DNA of 64,000 bases from contig CM048554.1 in the NCBI GenBank assembly GCA_026413225.1, positions 7,828,001 through 7,892,000 on the forward strand, in the 5' to 3' direction. The translations under genes and the position numbers were made by a program. Below, one piece after another: positions 39,338 to 53,130 of this stretch. Within the stretch, counting starts at the first letter, position 1. Every line of letters starts with the position of its first letter. This DNA is from Otis tarda (Eukaryota; Chordata; Aves; Otidiformes; Otididae). The notes below the pieces were generated by a model that was not told the origin of the DNA, did not search any database, and saw only the letters and a list, made by a program, of their open reading frames with translations.

Positions 39338-41830
39338 GAACCAAATATTAGCTTGTCTAAAGCATGGGCTGCAAGTGTGTGCAGAAGATACTGTAACGGT
39401 GAAGTGATTGCGTGTTTGCAATTTGGATGCTTCTAAACATGTTTTCTCAGAGAAAAACTGTCACAGAACTTAAAACGATCCACATTTACATAGTGAAAAT
39501 AATTTAGGTGCACAGAAAGAATTTTTTATACAGAAAGATACAAAAGATTGTTTTCCCTGTAGAGGAAGGGAACATTGAATAGTTATTATATACAACACAG
39601 AGGACAGAACTTTGTGGTGCATGAGGAAAAACGTGGGAGAAGTTTAATGAAACTGAAAAAGCTATGGAAAGCAAAAGCTGATATAGAAAACTACACAATG
39701 TTTGATTAGTTACAGCTCTAAAATATTATGCCAAACCTTTAAAAAAAGGTAAAAGCAAAAGGTGAGAGGGGAAGTGCTGGGATTAGACCTTTGCAGGGTC
39801 AATAATTACACATGGAGGAAAAAGCTTCTCAAGTTACTTGGTGTTCAGTCGAATGAATGAAACCGCATTTCCTCTGGGTATGTGTCCTTTGTCACCTGAA
39901 TATCCCCAGTGAATAAACACCAGCTCCTTTCCTTCTCCCCTGAACTGCGCAGGAGACCCTTACCTCTCCTGAGTCAAAAGGCTTTGGCTTAGGCTGGACA
40001 TGATTTGGTCAATCAGCCTGTAAGTGTGATGTGATTGATTGGCTCGGTGCTGTCAAATGGGATGTATAGCTGCAGGCTATGGCCTGTCTTTCCCTCAGAA
40101 GACACTTGAATTTAGGTATTTCTTTAGGTGTGTCAGCTGGCTTTCATGATTCTCTGGGAATATAATTGTCTCTTAGACTTTCATGCACTTTCATTTCAGT
40201 TTTGATTAAGTTGGCTAGATGGTTCAAAAGTCACGTTTTGGTGGTGGAATAAGGGAAACTGTCATGGCCGGAGCAGTCACATAAGCCTTCTTGCTATGTG
40301 AAACTAGGCCTAAATGAGAAAACCTGGGTTTTGGAAGCAATTTAAGTGACCCTGCTTCAGGGCAAAAGACAAACTCGGATTACGTTCACAATGTAAGGAG
40401 AAAACGTTTATCTTCAAGCAAAATGTTATCCCTTAAGTGTGTCCATCTGGATTTCCGGTATCTTCCTTGGAAACATCTGGTGTTGGCCACAGTTAGTGAA
40501 ACAATACTGAAGAAGTTGAATTACTCAGATGATTTTGTCTGGCAATACCTAGACTGCTAAGTCATTCATCTACCACTTTGTCCTTAGTTATCCTGATTAA
40601 CAGAGCTTACAGACTTACTTCTTTTTCTAAGTAATTTAGTACATGTTGATGATTGATTTTCTGTGTGGTCAAGACATTTTCCTTCCTTCCAAAAGATGCT
40701 GAAAGGTAAATTTCAAACCAAAGTGCTCTTGCATTTGAGAGCAGGAACGACTTGTGACGGGATGGGGAAGTGCTACATTGCTACCTGCCTTCTTAAACAT
40801 GCCTGAAGAGCAAATTGGAACAGCAGTCATTGACGTTTGAACGCAACATATGTTCTATGTTGATCCAGCTCTGTACCCTTAGAAAAAAGGAGGGGGCTAA
40901 AAAAGATGGTGACAGGCTAGCATAGTTTTTGTGGTGTGTGATATGTGCCAAATTTCCAATGATCCAACAAAGCCATCTGCTTTCACATTTATCAAAGGTC
41001 AGTACTTATGAATTCTAGCAGCGCAGCTGAATTGATTTGCTGACATGAAGATAATAATGAGCTTGGGTCAGAGTCAGGATGAAGGTACGGCAGTGAAAAA
41101 CTGTATTTTGATGTCAATCCTTTATACTGTCTAGATCATAGTAAACTGAACTTTTGTTAAATTCTATATTTTCTTCAGGGTGTATAGCCTTGCGTGCCTA
41201 CAAAACCACCAAACTTTTTAGAGAAAATCATTAACTCACAAGGAACATCTATATAATATTCTTACTTTTTAACAAAACTCCTAGAAATTAAAACAAAAAA
41301 CTGGGAAACTGGAAACATTACTTTGAAAGAGGAAGGATCTGTTAAATGTCTTTCTGGCAGAAAAAACCCCAATAAAGCAGCTCTCAATTCATTTCGTAAT
41401 TTTAATACTTCCAAGCATATAGATTTGTCTGTTAAAATTCATTGATACAATTAATTCTCAGGACCTTTATGAAACTGTATTTTTTCAGTTAAATTTTCAT
41501 TAGCTCCTCATCCTCATATAAAAGCAGTGGAATCCGTTTTGCTCCTTTGGTTCACGCATTTGGTTCTAGTTTAGTCTAGAATTTGAAGCACTGGATTCTT
41601 TTAATGCACATTTAAAAATATGAGCTTCTGTGGTTTAGAAGCATTACAGCCATCTGACAATCTCTTCTTATAAACAGAGCAATCGTAGCTTCAGAGTGAA
41701 ATGTTATAAAACTGAAGTGATGTACTAATATCCGTGTATTCCCTACCATCCATGTGTGAGAGGCTGAACCTAAGAGGATGAGAAGTTCCTTGATCCATTG
41801 ATATTATTCCATGATATTACTCCATTTATA

Positions 41831-41880
41831 TCATTCCTATCTTACAGATGAGGAATGGAAAGCAAGTTTCACCTAGGGGA
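41831..41880 (-). mobile_element. Possible MIR-type SINE fragment
   Basis: 'cctatcttacagatgagg' followed by 'aatggaaagcaag' recalls the reverse complement of the conserved MIR/L2 segment that pairs a T-rich stretch with 'acagatgaggaaact'. Only about 50 bp can be followed. Confidence 0.35.
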
Positions 41881-44841
41881 CATAACATAAAGGCAAAAGG
41901 CAGCACATTGGTGACCACAACATGATTTTTCTTGATTTATTCCTTTGCCAAGCAAGCTAGATTATTTTCTTGTATCCTTTCCTCAGAGAATCTCCTGTGC
42001 CACTTTGCCCATGAAAGCTCAATTAAGTGCATTGCAGAAGTTAGTCTCACTGTAACATAGGATTTTTCTGGGAGTCTTCAAAGAGTAACACCCCAAATCC
42101 ATTCATTTGCTCTTGAGCTTGAACAAGTGTGACATGTCTTGCTTCTGCTTGTTCAGGAGGAAGGATGAGAGATATTTGCTGACACACTAATCTTTACAGT
42201 AATTCTTAAAGCCAGAAGGGAAAGATTTTTTTTCCCTATATTATCCTTCATTATAATCCTTTAAAGACAAAGCTTATATAGTCTTGAAATTCATGAAGAG
42301 CCTATTACTCCATCCCAGCTTGAACTCTTATAAGGAGAATAACCTTTGCAAAGTCAGCAACATCCAAATTCTTCCCTTCCAACACGAAAACATTCAGAGG
42401 TATGAATTTTCTTCCTTTCAAGGAAGAAAAAAGACAAAAGCTAAATCTTGTTGCTAAGGCTCATGTTTCTCAGCAGATCAAGGTGTTCACTGTGAAAACA
42501 TCTCATCTTGCAACCTAGTCAAACCCAAGAATATTTTGAAAGACAAACACTTAGCAGGTCATCCATTTTTGTCTTTTACGTGGTAGAAGACTACCCATCC
42601 CTCTGATCAAAGTTTTCATTTTGGTACAGAATTTGCTGGCTAACAACACTAGTTTGGCATACTTTAATTACTCTTTTAGAAAACCATTTTACAGCTTGGA
42701 AGACATGTCTGTGTAAAACTCCATCAGTCAGAACTGAGTGGAAGTTTTGCTATTGACTTCAGCAAGGTCAGGATTGCATTTATTATTTTGGAACACTGGT
42801 AAGTGGAAAGACAGAAACTCTTCCTGTCAGTAAGCATTAGTTGTAGAAGTGCGCTGGGATTATTACTAGAACTTTAATGGCCCAATAAATCAAAGTGGTT
42901 CAAGTTATGACGGCAGCCGAAGGTACTGTCACAGAATCTGACAAACCAGGGCACCATGATCCCTTCACTGTTTTTCAGCATTTATTTCTTCTCTCCATAC
43001 AGCTCTCTGTCTACCACTTTTGGGGCAAGGAAAGGGAGCACAAAGAGCAAAGAAACAAGCCAAACCTACACTGCAAAGTTAAAATTCTATCATGATCGGT
43101 TTTTACAGATTTAAAGGGTAACCGTTAAACCATGGTTGAATACTTTGCTGTAAAATATAGCTATTGAGTGGTTTTGCTTCTTAGCTTTTCCCTTTTCTCC
43201 ATAACATTTCTGCTTGATTAGCTAAGATTCAGTGAAACCTCTCATTAGGGCACCATGGTTCATTAGAGCTTAAGGAGGCATGACTGAAAATTGAATTGAC
43301 TGTGCTGTGATTCTCTAGTTGCTGTGATTAGTAATAGTCTGACGTTACGCTATGTTCTTTGCATGCGTAAGTCTTTCTAAACTCCATACAATTTGTTAAA
43401 GAGTTGATTTGTTTAATAGTGAAACTCTGAATTGCAGAATCGGCAGAGAAATTCTTTATAAAATGACAAATATATAAGCAATGATCTTTCATTCTGAAAT
43501 GTTATTCAGAAATTACTCTGATAATCTGTACAAAACAGTAATTTTCACGCTTGGGAATTCTTCATTATTTTTTGATTTGAGAGATGAGAATCTGACAATT
43601 CCTTAGACTTGTTACTGCCATTAGCCAGGCTGATAGTCAAAGAGGAACAAATGCCATCGTGAAAAAATCAGTCTTTAAAACTTTTCTCCCCATCCTACCA
43701 AAAATGGAGTAATAAAGCATAATTATGGTTTTTTTAATCAAAATTATGAGTCACGTCTCCCAGAGCACTAAGGTGATTCTGCATGCGTAATTCATTGATA
43801 GTAAAGTTAAGTCTGTCCTGATTTGAATCGTGAAGTAAAATATATGGAAAAGGATGGGATCTAATTTGAGAAACTAATGACTGAATTGGTGAAAACAACA
43901 ACAGAAACATTTTCTCATGTGCAGGCACAGAGAATCCTTTTTGCCTCCATGAGAGGACAGTTGTACCTATAAACATGATTTGCTGGTGTAACAGGGAGGG
44001 AAGACCATGACATGTGACATGATGGTACAGATGGTAATTGACCTTTGCTCTGGAGTGGTGATGATGTGACTGTATTTGATCTAGGAACTGGTTCCTTTTT
44101 GCTCTCCAGCTAAAAATCTGACACTTTATGAAGTTATTGTTCCTTGAAAGAACATTTCAAGGAGTAAGGTGTTCCCTGCCTTGCTTTGGAGGTGCAGAGG
44201 ACCTCTGAGAAGAACTTCAGTAGAAAAGAAACAGAGGGTGGCTCTTCCTAGGAGCGAGGAGGAATTTCTTTGGTCTGTTTGTGTGGAACATGGCTCAATG
44301 TGCCGGTCCAGGGCTTGACTTAGATGCTACTGCAACAGGTGAAGTGAAGGCAATCATGCCACACAGTGTCCAGCAGAACTAAGACATCAATAGCTCAATA
44401 TTACATTTCACACTTCTTTATGCTAGACCTTGTCCTACCATATCTGGTAACTCTGTTGTAATAACTTAATGGATGATTTCCAGATTTACCTCCTTGATAT
44501 TAAACAAAATGTTAATTTATTTTCTTGTTTTTATACATACGATAGTGTGTTAATTGCCAGTAAATTTAAGGGTACTATATAGCTGTAGATAACCTGGGGA
44601 GTGAGGCTTTTGAGTCAGAGGAACTGGTTTGAGGAGAGTTGTTAAATTTGTTATTATCAAGCCTCAGAAAGAATATTGTAGCATTATTGTTAGCATCACA
44701 TAAACTCGGGTTTATCTCAAATAATAGAGAGTAAGAAGCAATGACAATCTCCATTTTAATCTGTGTACTCTGTGTAATGAAATATCATGCAAGATTACGG
44801 TTTGTTGTCTCTGAGGAGGTAGAGCGCACTGATACAATGAC

Positions 44842-44879
44842 ATATATTTAATCAGAAGGAATATATTTAATAAGAAGGA
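44842..44879. repeat. 19-bp tandem duplication, one mismatch
   Basis: Units 44842-44860 and 44861-44879 both start ATATATTTAAT and end AGAAGGA. They differ at one base (C versus A). Confidence 0.9.
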
Positions 44880-47800
44880 ATTATGTGACAAAAAATGTGA
44901 CTAAATGACATGGGAACTGCACAGGGATATCAAGACACAAAATTTACACTTTCTATTCCATTTCTATGAAATGAGCATTTAAAGGTCAGGAAGAAAGGCT
45001 AGTATTTGCATTTAAATGGAGATATTTTAAGTTGAAGTGGTGATTGCTGACCTCTGTACTGACTCAAGTGGATTTCTGTTTTGTTTTTAGGGCTTAGAAT
45101 GAGGCATCAAAAAACCCCTGAAAATACTATAAATCAGCAAAATGCTAAAACTAGCTCTCAGGCTCTATTTTATTGCTACCTATTTGCACATACTCCTTAA
45201 ACTCCTCTGTGCTTTGTGTAGTTTTAAAGAGATGTTTGGTTTCCACAGCATAACCACCATAGAGTCTTCTGAAGCTGAATACTTCACAAATTCAAGGAAT
45301 CTGACTAAGAAAATACTATGGGTAACTGCAAATCCACAGGTTTAAGCTCTCTGTTCTCTCAGAGCATGCACATTTCTCAGTTTGTGCATGAGACACCTGA
45401 GGAGTATACGCCTATGGTTTAGGACAACACATACCTGAGAGAGTTGTAACATTCTCATTGTGTATTGGCGGTGCAAAAACTGATGTTCCAACTTCAGAAC
45501 TACACAAAAGTGTCTCAAGGATGCAGGTTTGATTTGAAACATATTTTTAGTTCTACTTACTTCATGATGATGGGTGAGATGTTGGTATCTTTTAGCTGGA
45601 CACTTCCAGACTCAGCTATGTGTTTCCCTCTGGAGCAAGTAATGCTTGTATTGCACTGTGCAGTTAGGAGCTGAGACTTGTTTCTGGCATTAATTTGCAT
45701 TGAGTGGAAATATTAATGCAGCAGAAATTGCTTTTCCCGTTCTTCTCTTCATCTGTGATAGATGTAGGCTAGATGAAAGATGATGATACAGCTGTGACTT
45801 CTCTGCTGGTTCCAGCTCGGACCAGGCAGTATTAATACAGAAGTTGCAACCCTGAGAGTCAGATTTGCTCTCGTTATAATGCTGAAACCCACTCTGCTGA
45901 TAGCACTTCAGGTAAGACTTGAAGAAACTTGTCTGTGTACAAAGTTATTGAGGGAATTTTTAGTTAGTGTCACACCACCTACAAGTGTGTGTGGAAAAAA
46001 TACCACGTTACCTTCTGAGAACTGCCTCTAAGATGTCACCTGCATCATCTTCTGAGCTGTCAAGATTGGCAGCAAAATCTTCACTTATTTGTTAAAGATC
46101 CTTCTCACTACAGGAGTCTGCTGCATTGGAAATAATGCACGGTAGACAAGAGAGATGCATATAAAATGTACAACTTGAAACAGGTTTCAAAGATACTGAT
46201 ATTTGAAGAGAAGCCTGCTATACTTATAAGTAACTATGTTTTTTGCATGCAATATATTATGCTGTAGATAATCTCTGTAATTAGGCAGCATTTAGATTGC
46301 CTCTATATTTAATCTCTTTAAATAGGCTGTATATTTCAAATTTGCTAAAGAGGAAGTTTGAGATATTTCACTGAAGCGATCTTCCTGAATGAAAATTTCT
46401 AGCCTTAAAACCATATGGATGCAGCCTGGTTTTTTCATTCTGAAATGTTAAATACTCATATGAGCTATTGCGAGCTACCTGGCCAAACTGGCATGTGCGT
46501 GTCAGACAACTGGAGAAAAACAACACAGAAGAAGTTTTTATTACCCCTTGGTAATGATAATGTCTTAAGACTTATTGGTAATAGAATTTTCAGCTAGAAA
46601 TATGACTTTTTAATTGATCCTGTCCTTTTAATAAATCATGTTCAACCTTAAAGATTCCTGTTCCCACAGACTTCAGCAGGGGTGAAGGGTCAGCCCTCTT
46701 TGCAACTGCTTGCCTCTCAAAAAAAGGAAGAAATTCTTCTTTGCTCAGCCCTCAGTTAGGGGCAAAACAAGATATTGAATTTCTAGTTTCATCTGTGGTG
46801 CCTCATGAGTGACTTCCAAAGCTGCCCGGGTGACTTTTGTGTTTTCTGAAAATACTGCATTGCGGTATGTCTTGGTTTTGTGGTACTGAGGTGTCAATAC
46901 ATTTGTTCAGTCAGAAACACACTTTCTTTTTTCAACATGACTTTTTGAGTCTTGCTGCTCTGGAAGGGAGTGTTTCTCTCCTCATGCTGTTCCTTAATTA
47001 TTAATTATATATATTAGTTATGATTAATATTGCTCATCCCTCTTCAGTTTCTCATGTCAGTTTTGTAACACGAACCCCATCTCCCCATGATGGACTTTTT
47101 CTTTCCTTATTAATGCTGAGAGACACTCGTGCTCATGGCTGAGCAGTCAAGTTCACAATTTCCTGCAGTTGTGTTCCCTAGTGACAAAATTCTGCCTAAA
47201 GAGATGCTGGTTGAGTGCTGGTATATTCTATTTTTGCTTTTCAAGGAATGGTTTTAAAGCTAATGAGTTTACTTTGCATGTATGGACCATTACATCTGTA
47301 TGTAAACAAAGTAATTATTTGATTTTCAGTTGTAAAAGGAGGCAATCTGCAGAAGACTTAGAATATTTTCATAAATATATTTGAGCTCTTCCACCTTTAT
47401 GTCATCAAAGATTTGTCATATTTTTTGTACTTGATGATGCAGCTTTTGGAATAATATAAAAAAAGGTGTGTGTTTTTGGTAGTAAACAATTCATTGTGCT
47501 AGCAACTGGAGCCAGCATAAGTGTTCTTACGTGAACAAGACTGACATCCCCTGAATAAGAATTTAAATTAGTTCCACTTTCCAAGTTCTGAGCATCAAAC
47601 ACTTACTTTGGACCTTGGGCTTAACCATTTTGAGTGTCATTTTTGGTTTTTTTTTTCTGGATGTTCTGGATATTAGACAGTCAATATGTCTGTAGATCAA
47701 CGTCTTTACCTTAATTGTGTGACAGGAGGTTACACTGTTCTTTCTAAACAAAGATGTGCTTGCAGATGTAAAATCTCTGTCTACTAAAACTATAAGTGCA

Positions 47801-50800
47801 TATTTCACTGTCAGGAAGTAACAACATATACTGTCATGGCTAAGGAAGGTGGAACTATTTCAAAAACAAGATTATTAGTAAAGATGCTTCTAAATTCAGG
47901 GCTCATTAATCAATTTTACACTCAGAGCAGCAAAAATAAGAAGTGTGTCATCTGGAGCTGTGATTATTTCCATCAACAGTAGCAGTTTAAAATGTAACTT
48001 GTGTAACTAAGGTAATAAGTAGGGAGTACAAAAAAAAAAAGTCCCCAAAGACCATAACATTTTAAATTGGAGATTATACAACAAATGAGAAGCAGCCAGA
48101 AAAGCTTACGGTTCTTGCATTTGCAGAGTGAAGGGTGAACTTCTGACATGCTGACTTAGACTCTTTGTCTGGATTTGCCTAGTTTGAGATACACTAGCTT
48201 CATATCTTGTGACATTCAACTGGGACCCAGTTTCTTCTTTACAGCTATGACCAAATTCATGAGTCAGAGGAATCCTTCCATTTATTTCAGCCAAACCCAT
48301 TTTTTACAAACAATACTAGCATTTTCACATTTCTGTTGGGGACATTCGCAAGGGGAAGAAAATAAATGGAGTAATAAAAGTGAGAAGATAATTGTCAGGA
48401 AAATAAAATGGGAAAAGAGAAAAAGTGATTTAAACAAAAGAAGGGAGTGCCAGCTAGGAGTTACTAAGTTTTCTCCAGTCTAGTTTTGTTAATGTGGAAA
48501 CCAACTTGCTGAAGGAATGAGAAACTCTGACGTTAGCCTTTTGAGAGGAGAAATAGCAGAATATGTTTGCAGTGCTGTGAACCTGGTCTTGCTAGCTTCA
48601 TTTAGATTTCCCTAGATCTAATAGCATAGAAAACAGCAATAAAGACGGACTGTCTACTGCCGCATCTTATTAAACACTTTACTATTTAAATATGCATTGA
48701 GCAAATCTAATTGATACTTCCAGGCACTAAGAGGTTATACTTGGCTATGAGTGGGGCAGCTGGCATTCCTGGATCCCATAATGGCCTACAAATTTCCAAA
48801 GGCCATCAAGGAGACAGTAGGAAACTGAGACTTCCGATAGTCTGTAAGGTACAAAAGGGGCCAAGAATCTCCTTATTTTTATGAAAACAACCTAAAGAAA
48901 TAGTATGGTATCATACAGAAACAACAGTGTAGCAAAGAGATTCTCAGTTAGGAAAAGGAAATATAGGGAAGAGATTCTCAGCTTTGGGCGCAGATTTCTG
49001 CCCATCAGCCGTAGCCACCCAACAGGCTTCTCAGCCTTCACTCAGAGAGATGCCCAAGTCCTGAGACTCTGTTTCCTGGAAAATGTTTCTCTACCATCCA
49101 CCACATAAAGACATATTTTTGGGTATAGTTTAAAAAGTATTTGAAGCAAATGGAGATTCTGATATTTTTTTTGTGGCTTTAAGTGATATTTCAGAGAACA
49201 AATTAAATTCAAATTGTGCTACACTGAAGTAGATCTGTCTAACGTCAGTGAAGTCACTGACTTTAAAATTTGTATATGCCATCCAGTTGAGGTTTTGAGG
49301 ATATTTAGAAGAAACATTTTTTAATTGTTGAATACTTAAGTGTTTTCCAGTGTTGGGAATATTTAGATGCAACATTTCATGTGGCTAGGTACCATTTAGA
49401 GTCAACACCATAAACAGCACAAGCATAGCAGTCTGTGTTCTTGTCTATGTAATGATGGACAATTTCATAATTTTCTTTTTATGATATTTGAAAACCATAA
49501 ATATAGCAAAACATAAAGCTGTCACAATCCATGATAGTGGCAGCCTACTGAGAAGATAATGATGATGCAATTAAGGGTATTCATAATGCTTTTTGACCAG
49601 TAAGTGTTTGTAAATTGAAGAAAATTCAACAGCAATAGGGACATGCATGTTATAAACTCAGTTAAATAAGTGGCAAACACTCAGTTCTCCAGCTACCTAA
49701 AGTGTGTACGACATGCAGTCACTTTTGCAATTATGAAGATTGTACAAGTCTCATTTGCTCAGATATATTTATCTTTTTATTACTTTATATGGACATGATT
49801 TTCAAGGAAGAGTCAAAATAAACCACTGCAAAAATGAGTCCTCTACCCCTCTGCTGATCTGAAGAAATTCTAGCTGATTATTCATCTTCATAGCCTTCTA
49901 TTTCAAGTTCATTTTAAAATGCACTTTAAAAAAATTTTGACATAGATTACAGATTAAAAGATAGATGTACAAAGATGTATAATGATGGTTTAAGGTGACA
50001 ATTTCCTGCTATATCATGTCTTCATAGCGCGATGTCAAGAACCATTTGTTAAAATTTTCCTACTGTGAATGGATTGGGTCCTGTGAAGTCTAAAGTCTCT
50101 TTTTTACTTCATCTTCAGCTTTTTAAAAAAAATCTACTTGATAAGGTGAGGATTCTAACTTAGCCTGACAGATCAATGGAAATTCAAAGGTGTCTTTTCT
50201 GTCTGTTTTATGTTCCTTTCCTGCCAATGAAAATTCTGCTGCATGGAGATTGTCAGTCATCAAATAGCACTAGGATAGGCTTCCTTGTGAGTTTTGGCTG
50301 TCAGCAGTATGTATGGAGCATAACACAGATGGTTTAAAAACCCTCAGTACTCACACATTGCTTGCTAAAAGAATGGGCCTTGAATCCCTCCCCCCTTAAT
50401 TTTAGATAATGATTTTTCCAATACGTGCTAGATCTTTATAGATTTGCTCTTAGATTTGCTTACAACACAAGACCCTGATATGTTCACATGTGTTGTATAG
50501 TATTTTTGTCTGCATGGCATAAATTTTTATTTAGGAGGTGGTAAATTGGAATGGGATTGGAAGATTATAGCTAGCAATTAATGTTTAATTTCATCAAAGA
50601 GCTTCCTATAATCCTTTTTGCATGGACTTGCAAGAAGAATGACACACACTAAAGAGTAGATTTACTTAGATGTCAACTTTGCTAAGCTAATTTGTTTAGA
50701 GACATATCTGGCAAAAAGTTGCAAAGCACACTGTAGGTTCCTGTTCATATCTGACATTTCTAATAGGACTGCTTTCATCTGCTCTCCCTTCCTGATCTGA

Positions 50801-51000
50801 TTTCTTTCTGTGGTCGGTCTCATCCCTGTGACAGGCATTAGAGCCCAGCCAGAGTCTTTAACTTTTGTCATCTTCACTTTTCAGCTGATTTCAAGGAACC
50901 AGGCTTCCATGGAAAATATACTCGCCCTGGACATCTGCCACTTGCTAATTGATTTGTTTAAGCAGCAACATCCTGATCTACCTGGATAGATACTGAAAGC

Positions 51001-51044
51001 GGTGGTGGTGGTGATGGTGCTGCTAGTGGTGGTGGTGCTGGTGG
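51001..51044. repeat. GGT-rich trinucleotide tract
   Basis: Interrupted (GGT)n with GAT, GCT and AGT variants. It reads as a Val-rich run on one strand and a Thr/Ser/Ile run on the other inside short open frames. That low-complexity coding is a by-product of the repeat. Confidence 0.85.
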
Positions 51045-52399
51045 GGAAAGGAATTGGAATGTGCAAGAGAAAATCATTCCCTATCCTGACAAGCCCATCA
51101 AGCACAATGAAATTGTATCTTGTTTTGAGCCTGTGGCTAGAAAAGTGGGTTGCACTTGAAAAAATACATATCTGTGCAATATACCTTGTCAATTGAGACA
51201 GATGATGCCCTGCCTTACTTAGACCTCTTTCAAAACCAACTAACTTAAATAAGACCTGAGGACATGAACCATAAACCAAAAAAGGTCTGTGACCTCTTTC
51301 ATCCTGCTTGACCAGCAAGTGCTGCCCTGTCTCTGAGGCTGCACTAATTATACTTTCTCATTTCAGCTTTGTATTGTGTTAAATGTTGTTTTGATTAAAA
51401 ATAAATAGGTAAAATAACTCCTTAGAAGTGATATTCCAGGAACAGAACTCTGCAGGGTATTTTGCTAAAGTTAGGCTTGTTTTCCTCAATTTTCCTGGAG
51501 GACATGGAGGATAGGTGTCAATTCTGTGATCTCAGTTATGTGTGTTAAAGCTAAAGGAATACTTAAAAGGTTAGAGCTAAAATTGACCTTAAACCTGTTT
51601 CATATTCAAATCTTTCATGTGTTGACAAGTTCTCTCAAGTGAAGGTCGCTGCTTCAGCAGCAGTAGTTTCCCACTTCTGTATAACACTCACCCGCCTCAT
51701 AAAAGTATTACATTCAAAGTGGAAATTACAGGGCTGTTGGCTTTCAGCTTCTGGATAAGTCAAATTGCGTCTCCCTAAATAGCCCATTGATCCATTTCCC
51801 AGCAAATATATATTTTGAAGCTGGAATAAATGTTTAGGCTATTTATCAGGACATGATTTCTGTCCAGTGTGCTTAGTTTTTTCCCTCAATTATATGAGGA
51901 GTATTTCTATTCACAGGTGATTTCTTATTAATTATTAGGCCTAAATTTTATGTTTCTTCATTCAACCCATTACATCCAATAACATGTGCCTTCAGATAAA
52001 CCGAAATAACTTATCTTTGTCCTTTCCATTGATAGCCCTTATAGCTATGGAAACTGTTAAGCCCCACAATTACTTAATCATTCCCAATTAGTCCATGGGA
52101 CTAATTCCTGTCACTCCTCCCTTACTCTGTCACCGGCAGGAGGATTGTGTGCAGGACAGAATTTTGTTTCTGCTGGCTCTTTTGCTGCTTTTCCTTAGCA
52201 TGAGCTGCTGCTTATCTATGTGCTAGGTTTGGTGTGAGTTATGAGTTTGTTCACTTTATCATTGAAAACCTGTGCCGACCTCACTTTTTTTTGGGAAAAA
52301 AAAAAAAAGAAATCTTGTTTTGTATCTTTGTCTTGCCAGCCTGGAGTCTTAGGTTTTCTTCTTTCGGAACTCTCTGCAGTTTGTCTGCATCGTTCATGG

Positions 52400-52545
52400 G
52401 AGTCACTGTGGTGTAGAGGTTAGGTAATAAATCTGTGTTCCTGGCTCTGGCTCAGACTTTCCATGTGATCTTGATAAATCATTTACCTTTATTGCCTCAA
52501 TTACGAAGCAAAAAGAGGTAATATTTACTTACCTCAGAGGCACCC
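52400..52545 (+). mobile_element. MIR-like SINE
   Basis: Ordered similarity to the MIR consensus as I know it: a tRNA-related head ('gtggtgtagaggtta'), a middle 'ctggctctg', the core 'catgtgatcttgataaatc' with 'atttacc', 'tgcctcaatta', and a tail 'ggtaatatttacttacctc'. MIR is an old amniote SINE and most bird copies are this degraded. About 120 bp downstream begins the first of two CR1s. Confidence 0.75.
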
Positions 52546-52665
52546 TAAAGTTAAAATGTTTGAAAGCTCCTCTACTTATTTCTCTGGCTACTTATGTATC
52601 TTTTGTCTTTATTCATTTCCAGATCTTGTTTTTTTCCCCTCCCTCAGTGGCCACTACACATTTTC

Positions 52666-53130
52666 ACAGAATCATAGAATGGTTTGGGTTGGAAGGGACC
52701 TTTAAAGGTAATCTCGTCCAACCGCCTGCAAGGAGCAGGGACATCTCCAACCAGGTAAGGTTGCTCAGAGTCCCGTCCAACCTGGCCTTGAATGTTTCCA
52801 GGGATGGAGATCCACCACCTCTCTGGGCAACCTGTTCCAGTGTTCTATAACCCTCATTGTAAAAATGTTTTTCCTAATATCTACTCTGAATCTACCTCCC
52901 TCTACTTTAAAATCATTACCTCTCGTTCTATTGCAACAGGCCCTACTGAAGAGTTTTTCCCTCTCTCTCCAGTAGGCCCTCTTTTGGTACTGGAAGACCG
53001 CAATAAGGTCTCCCCGGAGCCTTCTCTTCTCCAGGCTGAACATCCCCAACTCTCTCTGCACAGGAGAGGTGCTTTAGCCCTCCTACCATCTTCATGGCCT
53101 CTTCTGGACCCTCTCCAATTGGTCCATGTC
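52666..53130 (-). mobile_element. CR1 LINE copy 1 of a head-to-tail pair
   Basis: Starts with the 3' tail as ACAGAATCATAGAATGG and runs through the 3' untranslated region and ORF2 C-terminus (minus-strand residues such as [16 protein letters not shown] and [13 protein letters not shown]). It stops at 'ccaattggtccatgtc', where the 3' tail of the next CR1 begins. The frame is broken near the C-terminus (after EVVD) relative to its neighbour, so it appears older. Sequence upstream of the truncation point is not found beyond the neighbour at 54190. Confidence 0.93.

Larger units (their letters stand above)
39096..52399. other. Gene-free, transposon-poor sequence
   Basis: About 13.3 kb without CR1, LTR or RNA genes that I can see. 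It holds A18 at 39320-39337, a possible MIR fragment near 41831-41880, a 19-bp near-perfect duplication at 44842-44879 and a GGT-rich tract at 51001-51044. Open frames are short and unrecognised. Confidence 0.55.

Noticed and set aside
51001-51318. Opposing short open frames with a Val-rich run and a Thr/Ser/Ile run
   Set aside because: The amino-acid runs are translations of the GGT microsatellite and not a protein motif.
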